A stretch of 64,000 nt of DNA from Polynucleobacter sp. (GTDB lineage: Bacteria > Pseudomonadota > Gammaproteobacteria > Burkholderiales > Burkholderiaceae): positions 1-64,000 of the forward strand of contig JAHEBW010000045.1 in assembly GCA_024642065.1 (NCBI GenBank), given 5' to 3'. The notes under the pieces were generated by a model that did no database searches, was not told the DNA's origin, and was given only the letters and a program-made list of their open reading frames with translations. How positions within the stretch are numbered: position 1 is the stretch's first letter; the number at the start of each line of letters is the position of its first letter. Shown one piece after another: positions 47,129-61,677 of this stretch. Position numbers and translations under genes: made by a program.

Positions 47129-47962
47129 GGCTATAAAGAACAGGGCTCCTAGCCAATTATTTTGTTTAAACGCTTGAAAACATTTAGCTCTATCTCGAGT
47201 CTTGACCAAACGGTAATAGTGCAGAACTAAAGCAATACCTAAAACCCAAAATAACCAAAATATCGCATTTAATTTTTGGTCTACTGCCACATAAGCAAAG
47301 CCCAAGAAAAATATTCCATAGCAAATCAAGATGGCTAAGACATCATATTTCCCAAATGTGATGGCTGAGGTTTTGATCCCCAACTTAAGATCATCGTTTT
47401 TATCAACCATCGCATAAGCCGTGTCGTATGCAATTGCCCACGCGATATTCGCAAGAACTAGCATCCAAGAATACAAAGGAATTTCATTTTGTACAGCAGC
47501 AAAAGACATCGGAATACCAAATGAAAAAGCGATTCCCAAAACAGCTTGTGGAATAGAAAAAAATCTTTTGGTGAATGGATAAATGATTGCGACGAATAAA
47601 GCAGGTACTGACAATAGCTTGGTGTAGTTATTCAGAGGCCATATCAACAGAAATGCCAAGGCAGCCAGAACGGCTGCCACCATCAAGGCTTCCCAGGGCT
47701 GAATTCTTCCAGAAGTTAAAGGGCGCTCATTTGTTCGTTCCACATGCTTATCAAAATCTCTATCTGCATAATCATTGATAGCGCAACCTGCACTTCGCAT
47801 TAAGAAAGTGCCCGTAACAAAAATTAAAAAATATAGAAAATTAGGTTGCCCATCGCTAGCTAGCCATAAGCCCCAGAGAGTTGGCCATAACACCAGCAGC
47901 GTGCCAATTGGCTTATCAAATCTAATCAATGCCAAATAATCTGAAACCTTTACAGGCATCAT
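47114..47962 (-). CDS. ubiA: 4-hydroxybenzoate octaprenyltransferase
   Basis: Inner-membrane prenyltransferase that attaches the polyprenyl chain to 4-hydroxybenzoate in ubiquinone synthesis. The first Asp motif is [20 protein letters not shown] and the second is [20 protein letters not shown]; about eight or nine membrane helices. 282 residues. Two adjacent ATG codons (47962 and 47959) can serve as start; the first overlaps the oxyR stop as ATGA. ubiA is the last gene of recG-oxyR-ubiA. Confidence 0.96.
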   Translation of the reverse strand: MMPVKVSDYLALIRFDKPIGTLLVLWPTLWGLWLASDGQPNFLYFLIFVTGTFLMRSAGCAINDYADRDFDKHVERTNERPLTSGRIQPWEALMVAAVLAALAFLLIWPLNNYTKLLSVPALFVAIIYPFTKRFFSIPQAVLGIAFSFGIPMSFAAVQNEIPLYSWMLVLANIAWAIAYDTAYAMVDKNDDLKLGIKTSAITFGKYDVLAILICYGIFFLGFAYVAVDQKLNAIFWLFWVLGIALVLHYYRLVKTRDRAKCFQAFKQNNWLGALFFIAIACS

Positions 47963-48876
47963 AAATATTCAACTCCAGATAGGCCTGCAGATTTAATAGC
48001 TTCAGCTAATGCATGCATCGCTGAAGTTCTGGCGTAACTCTTACGCCAAGCTAGAACCACACGCCTTTTCGGTGTAGGTTTTGCAAAAGGGATATATTTA
48101 ATTAATCCATTAGGATTAGCTTGATCGATGATCGATGTGCTCGGAAAGACACTAATGCCAATTCCGCCAGCCACCATTTGGCGAATAGTCTCTAAGGAAG
48201 ACCCTTCAAAAGCGCTCACACCATCATCACGTTGCGCCCGCTGAACATCAGGACAGATATCCAAAACCTGATCTCTAAAGCAATGACCTTGCCCTAATAA
48301 AAGAGTAGTTTGAGACTGCAGATCAGCGTGCTGAATAGCATCCAGATGTTCCCAAGGATGCCCCACAGGAACTGCAACCATCAGACTTTCATCGTATAAA
48401 GGGATGACATCCAATCCACTTTGTGGGAATGGATCAGCCAAAATGGCAGCCTCAATATCGCCCTGCTTAAGTAACTCCAAAAGACGAACTGTGAAATTCT
48501 CTTGAAGATAAAGCGGCATATTTGGAAGATTTTGACGACTTCTTGCAATCAATTTTGGCAATAAGTACGGCGCAATCGTATAAATAGTTCCCAACCTAAC
48601 TGGACCAGACAATGGGTCTTGGCCATGCTGAGCTAAATGTTTAATGACTTGAGCTTCTTCAAGAACCTTTTGCGCTTGATGAATGATGCCCTGCCCCAGC
48701 GGGGTGATAGTTAACTCAGCACCAGATCTTTCAAAAATCTGCACATTGAGTTCATCCTCAAGCTTTTTAATGGCTACTGATAAAGTGGGCTGAGAAACAA
48801 AACAGGCTTCAGCAGCCCTTCCAAAATGGCGCTCTCTAGCTACAGCAACGATATATCTGAATTCAGTTAATGTCAT
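47959..48876 (-). CDS. oxyR: Hydrogen peroxide-sensing regulator OxyR (LysR family)
   Basis: LysR-type regulator that activates peroxide defence genes after disulfide formation. The N-terminal helix-turn-helix is [20 protein letters not shown]. The redox pair is exactly conserved: C199 in GQGHCFRDQ and C208 in LDICPD, the same numbering as E. coli OxyR, which separates it from ordinary LysR regulators. 305 residues. No catalase or peroxiredoxin gene is adjacent. It lies between recG (12 nt upstream) and ubiA, the common Burkholderiales order as I recall it. Confidence 0.94.
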   Translation of the reverse strand: MTLTEFRYIVAVARERHFGRAAEACFVSQPTLSVAIKKLEDELNVQIFERSGAELTITPLGQGIIHQAQKVLEEAQVIKHLAQHGQDPLSGPVRLGTIYTIAPYLLPKLIARSRQNLPNMPLYLQENFTVRLLELLKQGDIEAAILADPFPQSGLDVIPLYDESLMVAVPVGHPWEHLDAIQHADLQSQTTLLLGQGHCFRDQVLDICPDVQRAQRDDGVSAFEGSSLETIRQMVAGGIGISVFPSTSIIDQANPNGLIKYIPFAKPTPKRRVVLAWRKSYARTSAMHALAEAIKSAGLSGVEYL

Positions 48877-48888
48877 AACGAGAGGATA

Positions 48889-50958
48889 TCAAGCTTTTAA
48901 GAAATCAGCTCGGTGACCCAACCATCTCTCTAGATGTTTTTGAGTAACTTCTGGATAAAAACTTAATAATTGAACTGATAGATCTTTTGTCTTTTCAATT
49001 AAATCATGCTCATTTTGTAAATCGACAAAACGCAACATGGCATCACCCGACTGCTTAGATCCCAATAGCTCACCAGGGCCCCTTAGAGCTAAATCTTTTT
49101 CTGCAATAACAAAACCATCCTGAGTTTCTTTTAAGGTCTGTAATCGCTCTTTAGCCGCTAGAGATAATTGAGGGCTATACAGCAGTATGCAGATGGATTG
49201 CGCCGAACCCCGTCCAACTCGGCCACGCAATTGATGTATTTGCGAATAACCAAAGCGCTCAGCATGTTCAATAACCATTAATGAGGCATTAGGCACATCC
49301 ACGCCAACCTCAATAACAGTAGTAGCAACTAACACCTGAATCTCTCCAGCAACGAAAGCTTGCATCACTGCATTTTTTTCATCAGACTTTAATTTGCCGT
49401 GAACCAAACCCACTCTCACATCAGGCATCGCTGTCTGCAAAGCTTGGTAGGTATCTACAGCGGTTTGCAATTGAAGAACTTCAGACTCTTCAATTAATGG
49501 GCATACCCAATAGACTTGGCGTCCCTTCTTCAACTCCTCCGACAAACCTAGAACAACTTCTTCACGCCTTTCATTTTTGACGAGTTTAGTAATAACTGGA
49601 GTTCGTCCAGGAGGCAACTCATCAATAACGGAAACTTCGAGATCAGCGTAAAAGGTCATTGCCAATGTTCTTGGGATGGGTGTGGCAGACATCATTAATT
49701 GATGGCAATCAATTTCAACATCATCAATTTTTTGTTGCAACTGTAAGCGCTGCTTCACACCAAAGCGATGCTGCTCATCAACAATTGCGAGGCCTAATCT
49801 TGAAAACTGCACGCCCTCCTGAATAAGAGCATGGGTGCCAATCACTAATTGCCCTTGACCGTTGGCAATCAAAGCCTGAGCATCTCTTTTTTCTTTAGCC
49901 TTTAATGAACCTGTTAACCATACCGGTTGGATACCCATAGGCAATAACCAAGCTGCTAGTTTTCTATAGTGCTGCTCAGCCAGAATTTCAGTAGGAGCCA
50001 TGATGGCGGCTTGGTAACCATGATCGATGCAATGCATGGCAGATAAAGCAGCAATAATTGTTTTGCCACTTCCAACATCTCCCTGCAACAAACGATTCAT
50101 AGGATATGCGCGAGCCAAATCTTGTAAAACCTCTTGCCAGACACGCTCTTGAGCACCAGTTAACTGAAAAGGTAGTTGGTCTAAGAATTTTTCTAGGATG
50201 CCATCTTTCTTAGGCTTTAAATTCATTTGAATCGCTTGCCTACTCAATCGTTTTGCTCTGGCTTGTTGTAGCGAAATTTGCTGCGCCAATAATTCTTCAA
50301 TCTGAATACGTCGCCAGGCAGGATGGGTACGATTCTGAATTGACTCCATATCATCTGATTTGCTTGGATGATGAAGGGTGTGAATAGCACTCCACAAACT
50401 TGGCAATGTTAAAGAAGGGAAACATTTCTTCAAAATATCTTGTGGCAAGATCTCTGCGAACAACGCTTCTAGGTTGGCATCTTTAAATGCTTTATCGATT
50501 GCCTTGCGAATACTCAGCTGACTCACGCCCGCCGTTGCTGAATAAACCGGCGTCAAAGTGCTTGGCAATGGCGCATCAGGGGAAACCGCTTTCACCGTTG
50601 GATGAACCATCTCCGGACCATAGTAACCATCTCTCACATCACCTCGCACCCTAAGGTGCTGCCCAACAGCCATTTGCTTTTGCTGGCTTGGATAAAAGTT
50701 CAGCCAGCGAAGAAACAACTCACCCCCATGGTCATCCCGAATAACTACCAAAAGCTGTCTTCTAGGTCGAAACATCACTTTTTGGCGGATGACATACCCC
50801 TGCACTTGGGCCGTGCTAATGCCAAAACTATTAATAACTGAAGCAATCGTTGATAATTTAGTCTCGTCCTCATAGCGAATAGGTAAGTGCAAGGCACAGT
50901 CCAATGAGGAGTGCAGGCCCAACTTTTCGAGAGGATTTGAACTAGATTTACTAACCAT
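48889..50958 (-). CDS. recG: ATP-dependent DNA helicase RecG
   Basis: Branch-migration helicase that remodels stalled forks and Holliday junctions. The wedge domain ([12 protein letters not shown], then [18 protein letters not shown]) precedes Walker [12 protein letters not shown], the DEQH box [24 protein letters not shown], and [13 protein letters not shown]. 689 residues, near E. coli (693), but the segment before the wedge is about 20 residues shorter than in E. coli. It is divergent from queA with only 32 nt between start codons, so the two promoters must overlap or lie inside the genes. Confidence 0.96.
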   Translation of the reverse strand: MVSKSSSNPLEKLGLHSSLDCALHLPIRYEDETKLSTIASVINSFGISTAQVQGYVIRQKVMFRPRRQLLVVIRDDHGGELFLRWLNFYPSQQKQMAVGQHLRVRGDVRDGYYGPEMVHPTVKAVSPDAPLPSTLTPVYSATAGVSQLSIRKAIDKAFKDANLEALFAEILPQDILKKCFPSLTLPSLWSAIHTLHHPSKSDDMESIQNRTHPAWRRIQIEELLAQQISLQQARAKRLSRQAIQMNLKPKKDGILEKFLDQLPFQLTGAQERVWQEVLQDLARAYPMNRLLQGDVGSGKTIIAALSAMHCIDHGYQAAIMAPTEILAEQHYRKLAAWLLPMGIQPVWLTGSLKAKEKRDAQALIANGQGQLVIGTHALIQEGVQFSRLGLAIVDEQHRFGVKQRLQLQQKIDDVEIDCHQLMMSATPIPRTLAMTFYADLEVSVIDELPPGRTPVITKLVKNERREEVVLGLSEELKKGRQVYWVCPLIEESEVLQLQTAVDTYQALQTAMPDVRVGLVHGKLKSDEKNAVMQAFVAGEIQVLVATTVIEVGVDVPNASLMVIEHAERFGYSQIHQLRGRVGRGSAQSICILLYSPQLSLAAKERLQTLKETQDGFVIAEKDLALRGPGELLGSKQSGDAMLRFVDLQNEHDLIEKTKDLSVQLLSFYPEVTQKHLERWLGHRADFLKA

Positions 50959-50990
50959 GTTTAGAATCTTACTGTTCCTACGGTATCTCG

Positions 50991-53182
<2,192 letters not shown>

Positions 53183-53184
53183 AA

Positions 53185-53205
53185 TCCTCCTTTCTACTTG
53201 GAGGA
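53185..53205 (+). promoter_or_regulatory. Hairpin sequestering the yajC ribosome-binding site
   Basis: TCCTCC (53185-53190) pairs perfectly with GGAGGA (53200-53205) across a 9-nt loop. GGAGGA is the yajC Shine-Dalgarno, 6 nt before the ATG at 53212. The 5' arm begins 2 nt after the tgt stop codon, within the footprint of a terminating ribosome. Confidence 0.7.
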
Positions 53206-53211
53206 AAAAGA

Positions 53212-53538
53212 ATGTTAATTAGTAACGCTTTTGCACAACCTGCCGGCGCTGCAGCAGAAGGTGGCGGCATTATGGGCTTTTTGCCTTTAATTTTGATGTT
53301 TGTAGTTTTGTACTTTGTGATGATTCGTCCACAAATGAAACGTCAAAAAGAAGTTAAGAACATGCTTGAGACACTTGGTGTTGGCGACGAAGTTGTAACA
53401 GTTGGTGGTTTGATGGGCAAAGTAACTCAGCTCAAAGACCAATACCTTACCGTTGAACTAGTACCTGGCACAGAAGTCAAAATGCAAAAGAGTGCTGTGA
53501 CTGCTGTGTTGCCTAAAGGCACGATCAAAGCTATCTAA
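53212..53538 (+). CDS. yajC: Sec translocon accessory subunit YajC
   Basis: Small inner-membrane protein found with SecDF and YidC at the translocon. One membrane helix (about 18-42, MGFLPLILMFVVLYFVMIRP) is followed by QMKRQKEVKNMLETLGVGDEVVTVGG, which is the family signature. 108 residues. The Shine-Dalgarno GGAGGA is strong but can be hidden in a local hairpin. secD starts 11 nt downstream. Confidence 0.96.
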   Translation: MLISNAFAQPAGAAAEGGGIMGFLPLILMFVVLYFVMIRPQMKRQKEVKNMLETLGVGDEVVTVGGLMGKVTQLKDQYLTVELVPGTEVKMQKSAVTAVLPKGTIKAI

Positions 53539-53549
53539 GAAAGCTAAGC

Positions 53550-55406
53550 ATGAACCGTTACCCGCTGTGGAAATATATCGTTATCGTAGTTGCACTACTT
53601 ATTGGTGGCATCTACACCATCCCAAACTTTTTTGGGGAGGCACCAGCTGTACAGATCTCAGCGGGTAAAGCAACGGTCAAAATTGACTTAACCACTCAAG
53701 AGCGTGTGGCCCAGTTACTCACACAAGCCAATATTGAGAACAAAGGCATTCAATTTGAACGCGCTGGTAATAACGGCACGATCAAAATTAGATTATCTAG
53801 TACAGATAATCAACTTAAGGCTAAAGACGTTTTACAAAAGGCGTTCAACCCTGACAGCAATGACCCAAGTTATGTCGTAGCTCTTAATTTAATTTCAAAT
53901 ACACCAGCATGGTTAAGCTCAATGGGTGCGATGCCTATGTATTTGGGTTTAGATTTACGTGGCGGCGTTCACTTCTTATTACAAGTAGATATGCGCGGAG
54001 CACTACAAAAGAAGCTTGAAAGCTTGGCTACTGACACACGTACACAATTGCGCGAAAAATCTCTTCGCCACAATGGTATCGAACGTCAAAACGATCAAAT
54101 CGCCGTTAGATTCCCTAAACAAGAAGATGCTAGCGCTGCTCGACAATTACTCAATAAGAATCTCCCAGACTTAGATTTCAATGTTGAAAAATCTTCCGAT
54201 GGATTTAAGCTAGTTGGAAAGTTCAAAGAAAGCGCATTGAAAGAAGTTCAGGAAAATGCTGTTAAACAGAACATCACAACGCTTCATAATCGCGTGAATG
54301 AATTAGGCGTTGCAGAACCTGTTATTCAACAGCAAGGCCAGGATCGCATTATTGTTCAGCTACCAGGTGTGCAAGACACAGCGCGTGCCAAGGATATTAT
54401 TGGCCGCACTGCAACCCTAGAGTCACGTTTAGCTGATCCAGTAAAGACATATCTATTGTCAGGTGAAGTAGCTCCTCCAGGTGCCGATGTTTTCAGAACA
54501 GGTGATGGCAGACAAGTAGTCTTTAAGCGTTCAGTTATTTTTAGCGGCGATCGCATTACAAGCGCATCAGCTGGCTTCGATTCAAACCAACGTCCAGCGG
54601 TCAACATTACGCTTGATTCAGCTGGTGGTCGCGTCATGCAAGAAATCACTCGCGAAAACATTGGCAAGCCAATGGGTATGATTTTGTTTGAAAAAGGTCG
54701 CGGCGAAGTTTTAACAGTAGCGACGATTCAAAGTGAATTTGGTGCAAAGTTCCAGATTACAGGCCAATCTAGTACTGAAAGCGCTAACGACTTAGCTCTT
54801 CTACTAAGAGCTGGTTCATTAGCTGCTCCAATGGAAATCATTGAAGAGCGCACCATCGGCCCAAGCCTTGGCGCTGACAATATTGCCAAAGGCTTTAATT
54901 CAGTTATTTACGGCTTTTGCGCTATCGCCATCTTCATGATGGCCTATTACCTTTTATTTGGCTTCTTCTCAGTTATTGCACTTGCTGTGAACTTATTCTT
55001 ATTGGTAGCCATCCTCTCGATGCTACAAGCAACACTGACATTGCCAGGTATTGCTGCGATGGCTTTGGCTTTAGGTATGGCGATTGACTCTAACGTATTG
55101 ATCAACGAACGTATCCGTGAAGAGCTAAGAGCTGGTGCAACGCCTCAAGCAGCGATTGCTACTGGCTTTGAGCGCGCCTGGGGAACCATTTTGGACTCCA
55201 ACATCACCACTCTAATTGCTGGTGTTGCGCTTCTTGCATTTGGATCAGGTCCAGTAAGAGGTTTTGCCGTTGTGCATAGCCTTGGCATTTTGACTTCAAT
55301 GTTCTCTGCTGTGTTCTTCGCCAGAGGTCTTGCTAACCTTTGGTACGGGCGTCAGAAGAAACTTCAAAAAATATCTATTGGCCAAGTTTGGCGCCCAACT
55401 GAATAA
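53550..55406 (+). CDS. secD: Protein translocase subunit SecD
   Basis: Uses the proton gradient, with SecF, to pull proteins out of the Sec channel on the periplasmic side. One N-terminal helix, GLDLRGGVHFLLQVDM, the P1 head, and then five helices with AMALALGMAIDSNVLINERI in the RND-type core. 618 residues, similar to E. coli (615). It lies between yajC and secF in an evident operon. Confidence 0.97.
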   Translation: MNRYPLWKYIVIVVALLIGGIYTIPNFFGEAPAVQISAGKATVKIDLTTQERVAQLLTQANIENKGIQFERAGNNGTIKIRLSSTDNQLKAKDVLQKAFNPDSNDPSYVVALNLISNTPAWLSSMGAMPMYLGLDLRGGVHFLLQVDMRGALQKKLESLATDTRTQLREKSLRHNGIERQNDQIAVRFPKQEDASAARQLLNKNLPDLDFNVEKSSDGFKLVGKFKESALKEVQENAVKQNITTLHNRVNELGVAEPVIQQQGQDRIIVQLPGVQDTARAKDIIGRTATLESRLADPVKTYLLSGEVAPPGADVFRTGDGRQVVFKRSVIFSGDRITSASAGFDSNQRPAVNITLDSAGGRVMQEITRENIGKPMGMILFEKGRGEVLTVATIQSEFGAKFQITGQSSTESANDLALLLRAGSLAAPMEIIEERTIGPSLGADNIAKGFNSVIYGFCAIAIFMMAYYLLFGFFSVIALAVNLFLLVAILSMLQATLTLPGIAAMALALGMAIDSNVLINERIREELRAGATPQAAIATGFERAWGTILDSNITTLIAGVALLAFGSGPVRGFAVVHSLGILTSMFSAVFFARGLANLWYGRQKKLQKISIGQVWRPTE

Positions 55407-55420
55407 GAGGATTCAAGACC

Positions 55421-56398
55421 ATGGAATTTTTCCGCATTCGTCGTGACATTCCCTTTATGCGCCATGCTTTGGTGCTTAACCTGATTTCAGCTTTAACTTT
55501 TGTTGCTGCTGTTTTCTTTTTAGCCTATAAAGGACTGCATCTTTCTGTAGAGTTCACTGGTGGTACTGTGATGGAAACCAGCTATTCACAAGCTGCACCA
55601 CTTGACTCCATCAGATCTGATCTCACACAGTTAGGCTATCAAGATATCCAAGTACAAAACTTTGGCAGTTCTAAGGATGTTTTAATCCGCTTACCTATCC
55701 AAAAAAATGCTGAAGGTAAAGTGCTGTCTTCTGCAGAGCAAAGTGAATTGGTTTTAAAAACACTTAAAGCATCACATGCAGATGTATCACTTAAGCGTGT
55801 TGAATTTATCGGTCCTCAGGTAGGCAAAGAATTAGCTACTGATGGATTGCTAGCCCTGCTATTTGTGGTGCTTGGTATTGTTATTTATCTGTCTGTTCGA
55901 TTTGAATGGAAATTCGCTTTAGCCGGCATCATCGCCAACCTTCATGACGTGGTGATCATTCTTGGTTTCTTTGCGTTCTTCCAGTGGGAATTCTCACTCT
56001 CAGTATTAGCGGCGGTGTTGGCTGTCCTTGGCTACTCCGTGAATGAGTCTGTGGTTATTTTTGACCGTATTCGTGAAAACTTCCGCAAGTACAGAAAAAT
56101 GGACACAGTTGCGGTAATTGATAACGCGATTACCAGCACAACAAGCAGAACGATCATTACTCACGGCAGCACTCAAATGATGGTTTTAGCCATGTTGCTA
56201 TTTGGTGGCCCAACGCTTTATTACTTCTCTTTGGCTCTTACGATTGGTATTTTGTTTGGTATCTACTCTTCAGTTTTCGTAGCTGCAGCATTAGCCATGT
56301 GGTTTGGCGTAAAACGTGAAGATTTAATTAAGGCTGAGAGCAAGCCCGTAAATGAAACTGCTAAATCTGATGATCCTAACTTTGGCGCTCAGGTATAA
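55421..56398 (+). CDS. secF: Protein translocase subunit SecF
   Basis: Partner of SecD in the proton-driven translocation motor. N-terminal helix, LSVEFTGGTVME, then RFEWKFALAGIIANLHDVVI, LAAVLAVLGYSVNESVVIFD and TTSRTIITHGSTQM. 325 residues, six membrane helices. AGAGGATTC lies shortly before the ATG. It is the last gene of queA-tgt-yajC-secD-secF, ended by a 32-bp palindromic terminator shared with aroQ. Confidence 0.97.
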   Translation: MEFFRIRRDIPFMRHALVLNLISALTFVAAVFFLAYKGLHLSVEFTGGTVMETSYSQAAPLDSIRSDLTQLGYQDIQVQNFGSSKDVLIRLPIQKNAEGKVLSSAEQSELVLKTLKASHADVSLKRVEFIGPQVGKELATDGLLALLFVVLGIVIYLSVRFEWKFALAGIIANLHDVVIILGFFAFFQWEFSLSVLAAVLAVLGYSVNESVVIFDRIRENFRKYRKMDTVAVIDNAITSTTSRTIITHGSTQMMVLAMLLFGGPTLYYFSLALTIGILFGIYSSVFVAAALAMWFGVKREDLIKAESKPVNETAKSDDPNFGAQV

Positions 56399-56414
56399 AA
56401 ATTAGTTCTGTATA

Positions 56415-56446
56415 TTAAAAAAGGAGACCTAGGTCTCCTTTTTTAA
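56415..56446. terminator. Bidirectional terminator, 32-bp perfect palindrome, between secF and aroQ
   Basis: Bases 56415-56430 are the exact reverse complement of 56431-56446, centred on CCTAGG, with an A-run before and a T-run after the GGAGACCT core. The same element therefore yields a GC-rich hairpin with a T-tract on both strands. The aroQ stop codon (56443-56445) lies in its right arm. Confidence 0.92.
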
Positions 56447-56895
56447 TTTCTGGCGATTAAAGCATCTATCGCCATGCTATACCCCGATATCCCAAACCCA
56501 GCTAAGACTCCTACTGCCACCGGTGATACATAGGATTGATGACGGAAGGCTTCACGTGCGTAGACATTAGAGATGTGCACCTCAATAACTGGCAAACCTC
56601 CTACACCCGCAATTGCATCATGCAATGCAATCGAAGTGTGGGTATAAGCACCAGGATTGAAAATAACGCCCTTTAACTGGCCTGCTTTGAATAGCTTGCC
56701 AGCCTCATGAATCTTTTCAATTAATTCGCCTTCATGATTACTTTGAAAAAACTCAACCGTGTAATTAGATTTGGCTGCTGCAGCAGTACACAAAGCCTCA
56801 ACATCAGCCAAGGTTTTATCACCGTACTTCTCAGGCTCTCTTGTACCCAGCAAATTAAGGTTAGGGCCATTCATCACAAGGATCTTTTTCATCAT
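56443..56895 (-). CDS. aroQ: 3-dehydroquinate dehydratase, type II
   Basis: Dehydrates 3-dehydroquinate to 3-dehydroshikimate. Type II signature: LVMNGPNLNLLGTREPEKYG with the catalytic tyrosine Y in KYG, FFQSNHEGELIEKIHEA, GVIFNPGAYTHTSIALHDAI and VEVHISN-like PVIEVHISNVYAREAFRHQS. 150 residues. Two consecutive ATG codons (56895, 56892) are possible starts. It belongs to the same pathway as aroG at 39888. Downstream of waaA by 76 nt; that gap may contain its promoter. Confidence 0.96.
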   Translation of the reverse strand: MMKKILVMNGPNLNLLGTREPEKYGDKTLADVEALCTAAAAKSNYTVEFFQSNHEGELIEKIHEAGKLFKAGQLKGVIFNPGAYTHTSIALHDAIAGVGGLPVIEVHISNVYAREAFRHQSYVSPVAVGVLAGFGISGYSMAIDALIARN

Positions 56896-56971
56896 TAATG
56901 CCTAATTTGATTAATTGAATACCATTCTACTTGAGTCTTTCAAGCATTTTGCTTAGCTATTTAATAAGCAA

Positions 56972-59697
<2,726 letters not shown>

Positions 59698-59701
59698 CTA
59701 A

Positions 59702-59724
59702 AAAATCACTTAAAACGTGATTTT
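59702..59724. repeat. Inverted repeat in the purB / GST divergent gap
   Basis: AAAATCAC (59702-59709) and GTGATTTT (59717-59724) are perfect inverted copies around a 7-nt spacer, 14 nt upstream of the purB start. It could be an operator or part of the purB leader; it does not resemble the E. coli PurR box. Confidence 0.55.
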
Positions 59725-59767
59725 AGTCGTTCTGTGAAAAGAAATCGAAATAGCTATACTTATTGCC

Positions 59768-60376
59768 ATGAAACTTATCGGATCCCTCACCAGCCCCTAC
59801 GTTCGCAAGGTACGCATTATCTTTGCTGAAAAGAAAATAGATGTACCCCTTATTCTTGAAAATGTATGGGAAAAAGACAGTCAAATTGCCCAAAGTAACC
59901 CTTTAGGGAAGATTCCATGCCTTGTGATGGACGATGGTGGAGCCATGTTTGATTCGCGCGTTATTGTTGAATACGCAGATACCTTAAGCCCCGTTAATAA
60001 ATTGATTCCACCAACTGGCAAAGAGCGTGCGGCAGTTAAAACATGGGAAGCTTTGGCGGATGGCATTTTGGATGCCTCGATTCTTGCAAGATTAGAAAAA
60101 ACTTGGCGCCCAAGCGAAGAGCAATCTCAAGCCTGGTACGACAGACAAATGGCAAAAGTCGATGCTTCACTCAACGCCATGTCTAAAGGCTTAGGTGAAA
60201 ATGAATGGTGCCATGGCAATAAATTGAGTTTGGCTGATATCGCCGTTGGTTGCGCTTTAGGCTATCTCTTATTTAGGTTCCCAGAACTTAAATGGCAAAA
60301 GAAATTCAGTAATTTAAATAGGCTTTACTTAAAACTGATGAGTCGACCTTCTTTTGCTGAGACTGTCGCGCCTTAA
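59768..60376 (+). CDS. Glutathione S-transferase family protein
   Basis: Two-domain GST fold. The thioredoxin-like N-terminal half has SLTSPYVRKVRIIFAEKKID, with the Ser/Tyr near the glutathione thiol, the cis-proline in NPLGKIPCLVMDDG, and the DSRVIVEYAD glutathione site. The helical half shows GNKLSLADIAVGCALGYLLF. It resembles the YibF/stringent starvation group of short bacterial GSTs. 202 residues. The substrate is unknown. A monocistronic gene between divergent purB and convergent mnmA. Confidence 0.88.
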   Translation: MKLIGSLTSPYVRKVRIIFAEKKIDVPLILENVWEKDSQIAQSNPLGKIPCLVMDDGGAMFDSRVIVEYADTLSPVNKLIPPTGKERAAVKTWEALADGILDASILARLEKTWRPSEEQSQAWYDRQMAKVDASLNAMSKGLGENEWCHGNKLSLADIAVGCALGYLLFRFPELKWQKKFSNLNRLYLKLMSRPSFAETVAP

Positions 60377-60385
60377 TTCAACATT

Positions 60386-60416
60386 AATCATTAACGCAAT
60401 TTATGCGGTAATGATT
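60386..60416. terminator. Hairpin between the GST gene and mnmA
   Basis: A 13-bp stem with one mismatch pairs 60386-60398 with 60404-60416 around a 5-nt loop. It begins 9 nt after the GST stop codon and contains the mnmA stop at 60401. No T-tract follows on either strand, so termination strength is uncertain. Confidence 0.55.
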
Positions 60417-61525
60417 CCGCCGCCCAAGCATCTCTGGCCGTCATATAAAACGGCAGATTGACCTGGCGTCACAGCCCATTGGGCTTCCTTAAATTTCAAA
60501 GCAAACTGCTCTGACTCATTGAGAGTTAGCTCACAAGGCGCATCCACTTGGCGATAACGTGTCTTGGCAGTATAGGAACCCAATATTGGTGGCACATCTG
60601 AAGTCCAACTAATCTGTGAAGCCTCAAGTACTGGCTTTAACAACCAAGGGTGCTCGTGCCCTTGAACAATGTAAAGAGTATTGCTGGCCATATCTTTTTT
60701 TGCAACGAACCATGGATCACCATTACCGTCTTTGCTACCACCCATACCAATACCTTTTCGTTGGCCTAGGGTATAAAAAGCCAAACCAATATGCTCGCCA
60801 ACAACTTGACCGTCTTCAGTTTTAATTGGGCCAGGTTTATTCGGCAAATATCGATTTAAGAAGTCTCTAAAAGGCCTCTCCCCAATAAAACAAATCCCAG
60901 TTGAATCTTTTTTGGCTGCGTTAGGCAAACCAATACTTTGAGCAATCTCTCTCACCAAAGTTTTTCTGATGCCTCCCAAAGGGAAAATGACATGCTTCAA
61001 CTGTTTTTGACTTAATCGATACAAAAAGTAACTTTGGTCTTTGGTCTCGTCGATTGCTTTTAAAAGATGAACCTCATCATTCACTCTTGATGTTTGGGCG
61101 TAGTGCCCAGTAGCAATCGCCTCAGCCCCTAAACTCATCGCATGATCCAAAAATGCCTTGAATTTAATTTCCGCATTGCACAAAACATCGGGATTAGGGG
61201 TTCGGCCTGCTGAGTACTCTCTTAAAAACTCAGCAAACACGCGATCTTTGTATTCGTGGGCAAAGTTAACCGCCTCAACATCAATTCCAATCAAATCTGC
61301 AACCGAAACGACATCTAACCAATCTTGGCGCGATGAACAATACTCACTATTGTCATCGTCTTCCCAGTTCTTCATAAACAAACCAATGACCTTATAGCCT
61401 TGCTGCTTAAGGATCCAAGCGGCCACAGAAGAATCAACACCACCAGACATGCCAATCACCACTGTTGCTGGAGGCAAAACAGGTGCTGATTGCAAAAAGC
61501 TAGTATCAATTAGTGGAATTGCCAT
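60401..61525 (-). CDS. mnmA: tRNA-specific 2-thiouridylase MnmA
   Basis: Adds sulfur to U34 of tRNA-Lys, -Glu and -Gln. The PP-loop SGGVDSS is at 27-33, followed by [10 protein letters not shown], the first catalytic cysteine in [17 protein letters not shown], and the second in [17 protein letters not shown] start at the ATG at 61525 (MAIPLIDTS), giving 374 residues; an in-frame ATG at 61552 is also open, and neither has a strong Shine-Dalgarno. Divergent from pntAA with a 152-nt gap. Confidence 0.95.
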   Translation of the reverse strand: MAIPLIDTSFLQSAPVLPPATVVIGMSGGVDSSVAAWILKQQGYKVIGLFMKNWEDDDNSEYCSSRQDWLDVVSVADLIGIDVEAVNFAHEYKDRVFAEFLREYSAGRTPNPDVLCNAEIKFKAFLDHAMSLGAEAIATGHYAQTSRVNDEVHLLKAIDETKDQSYFLYRLSQKQLKHVIFPLGGIRKTLVREIAQSIGLPNAAKKDSTGICFIGERPFRDFLNRYLPNKPGPIKTEDGQVVGEHIGLAFYTLGQRKGIGMGGSKDGNGDPWFVAKKDMASNTLYIVQGHEHPWLLKPVLEASQISWTSDVPPILGSYTAKTRYRQVDAPCELTLNESEQFALKFKEAQWAVTPGQSAVLYDGQRCLGGGIITA

Positions 61526-61568
61526 AAGTGTATTTTTTATTAAATAACCCATTTAAATCAAGACTGTA

Positions 61569-61607
61569 AATAAGGGGCTATTTAGCTATATTTTTATGAA
61601 TAAGGGG
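61569..61607. repeat. Two 9-bp direct repeats upstream of pntAA
   Basis: AATAAGGGG occurs at 61569-61577 and again at 61599-61607, 30 bp from start to start, about three helical turns. Both copies lie in the mnmA/pntAA gap and the second is close to a possible pntAA -35 region. They may be paired binding sites for a regulator. Confidence 0.5.
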
Positions 61608-61612
61608 TAAAT

Positions 61613-61641
61613 AGGACTTAGAAAAACATCCAAATTATAGT
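61613..61641 (+). promoter_or_regulatory. Weak candidate promoter for pntAA
   Basis: TATAGT at 61636-61641 is a good -10 match, with AGGACT (61613-61618, three of six -35 bases) 17 nt upstream. It would give a leader of about 30 nt. An alternative TATAAA at 61655-61660 lies too near the Shine-Dalgarno. Confidence 0.3.
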
Positions 61642-61677
61642 AATCTTAATCCTTTATAAAATAACAGGGAGAAACCC

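Noticed and set aside
50889-50958. Short N-terminus of RecG as a sign of truncation
   Set aside because: Total length (689) and all helicase motifs are intact; only about 20 residues before the wedge differ from E. coli, which may reflect start choice or lineage variation.
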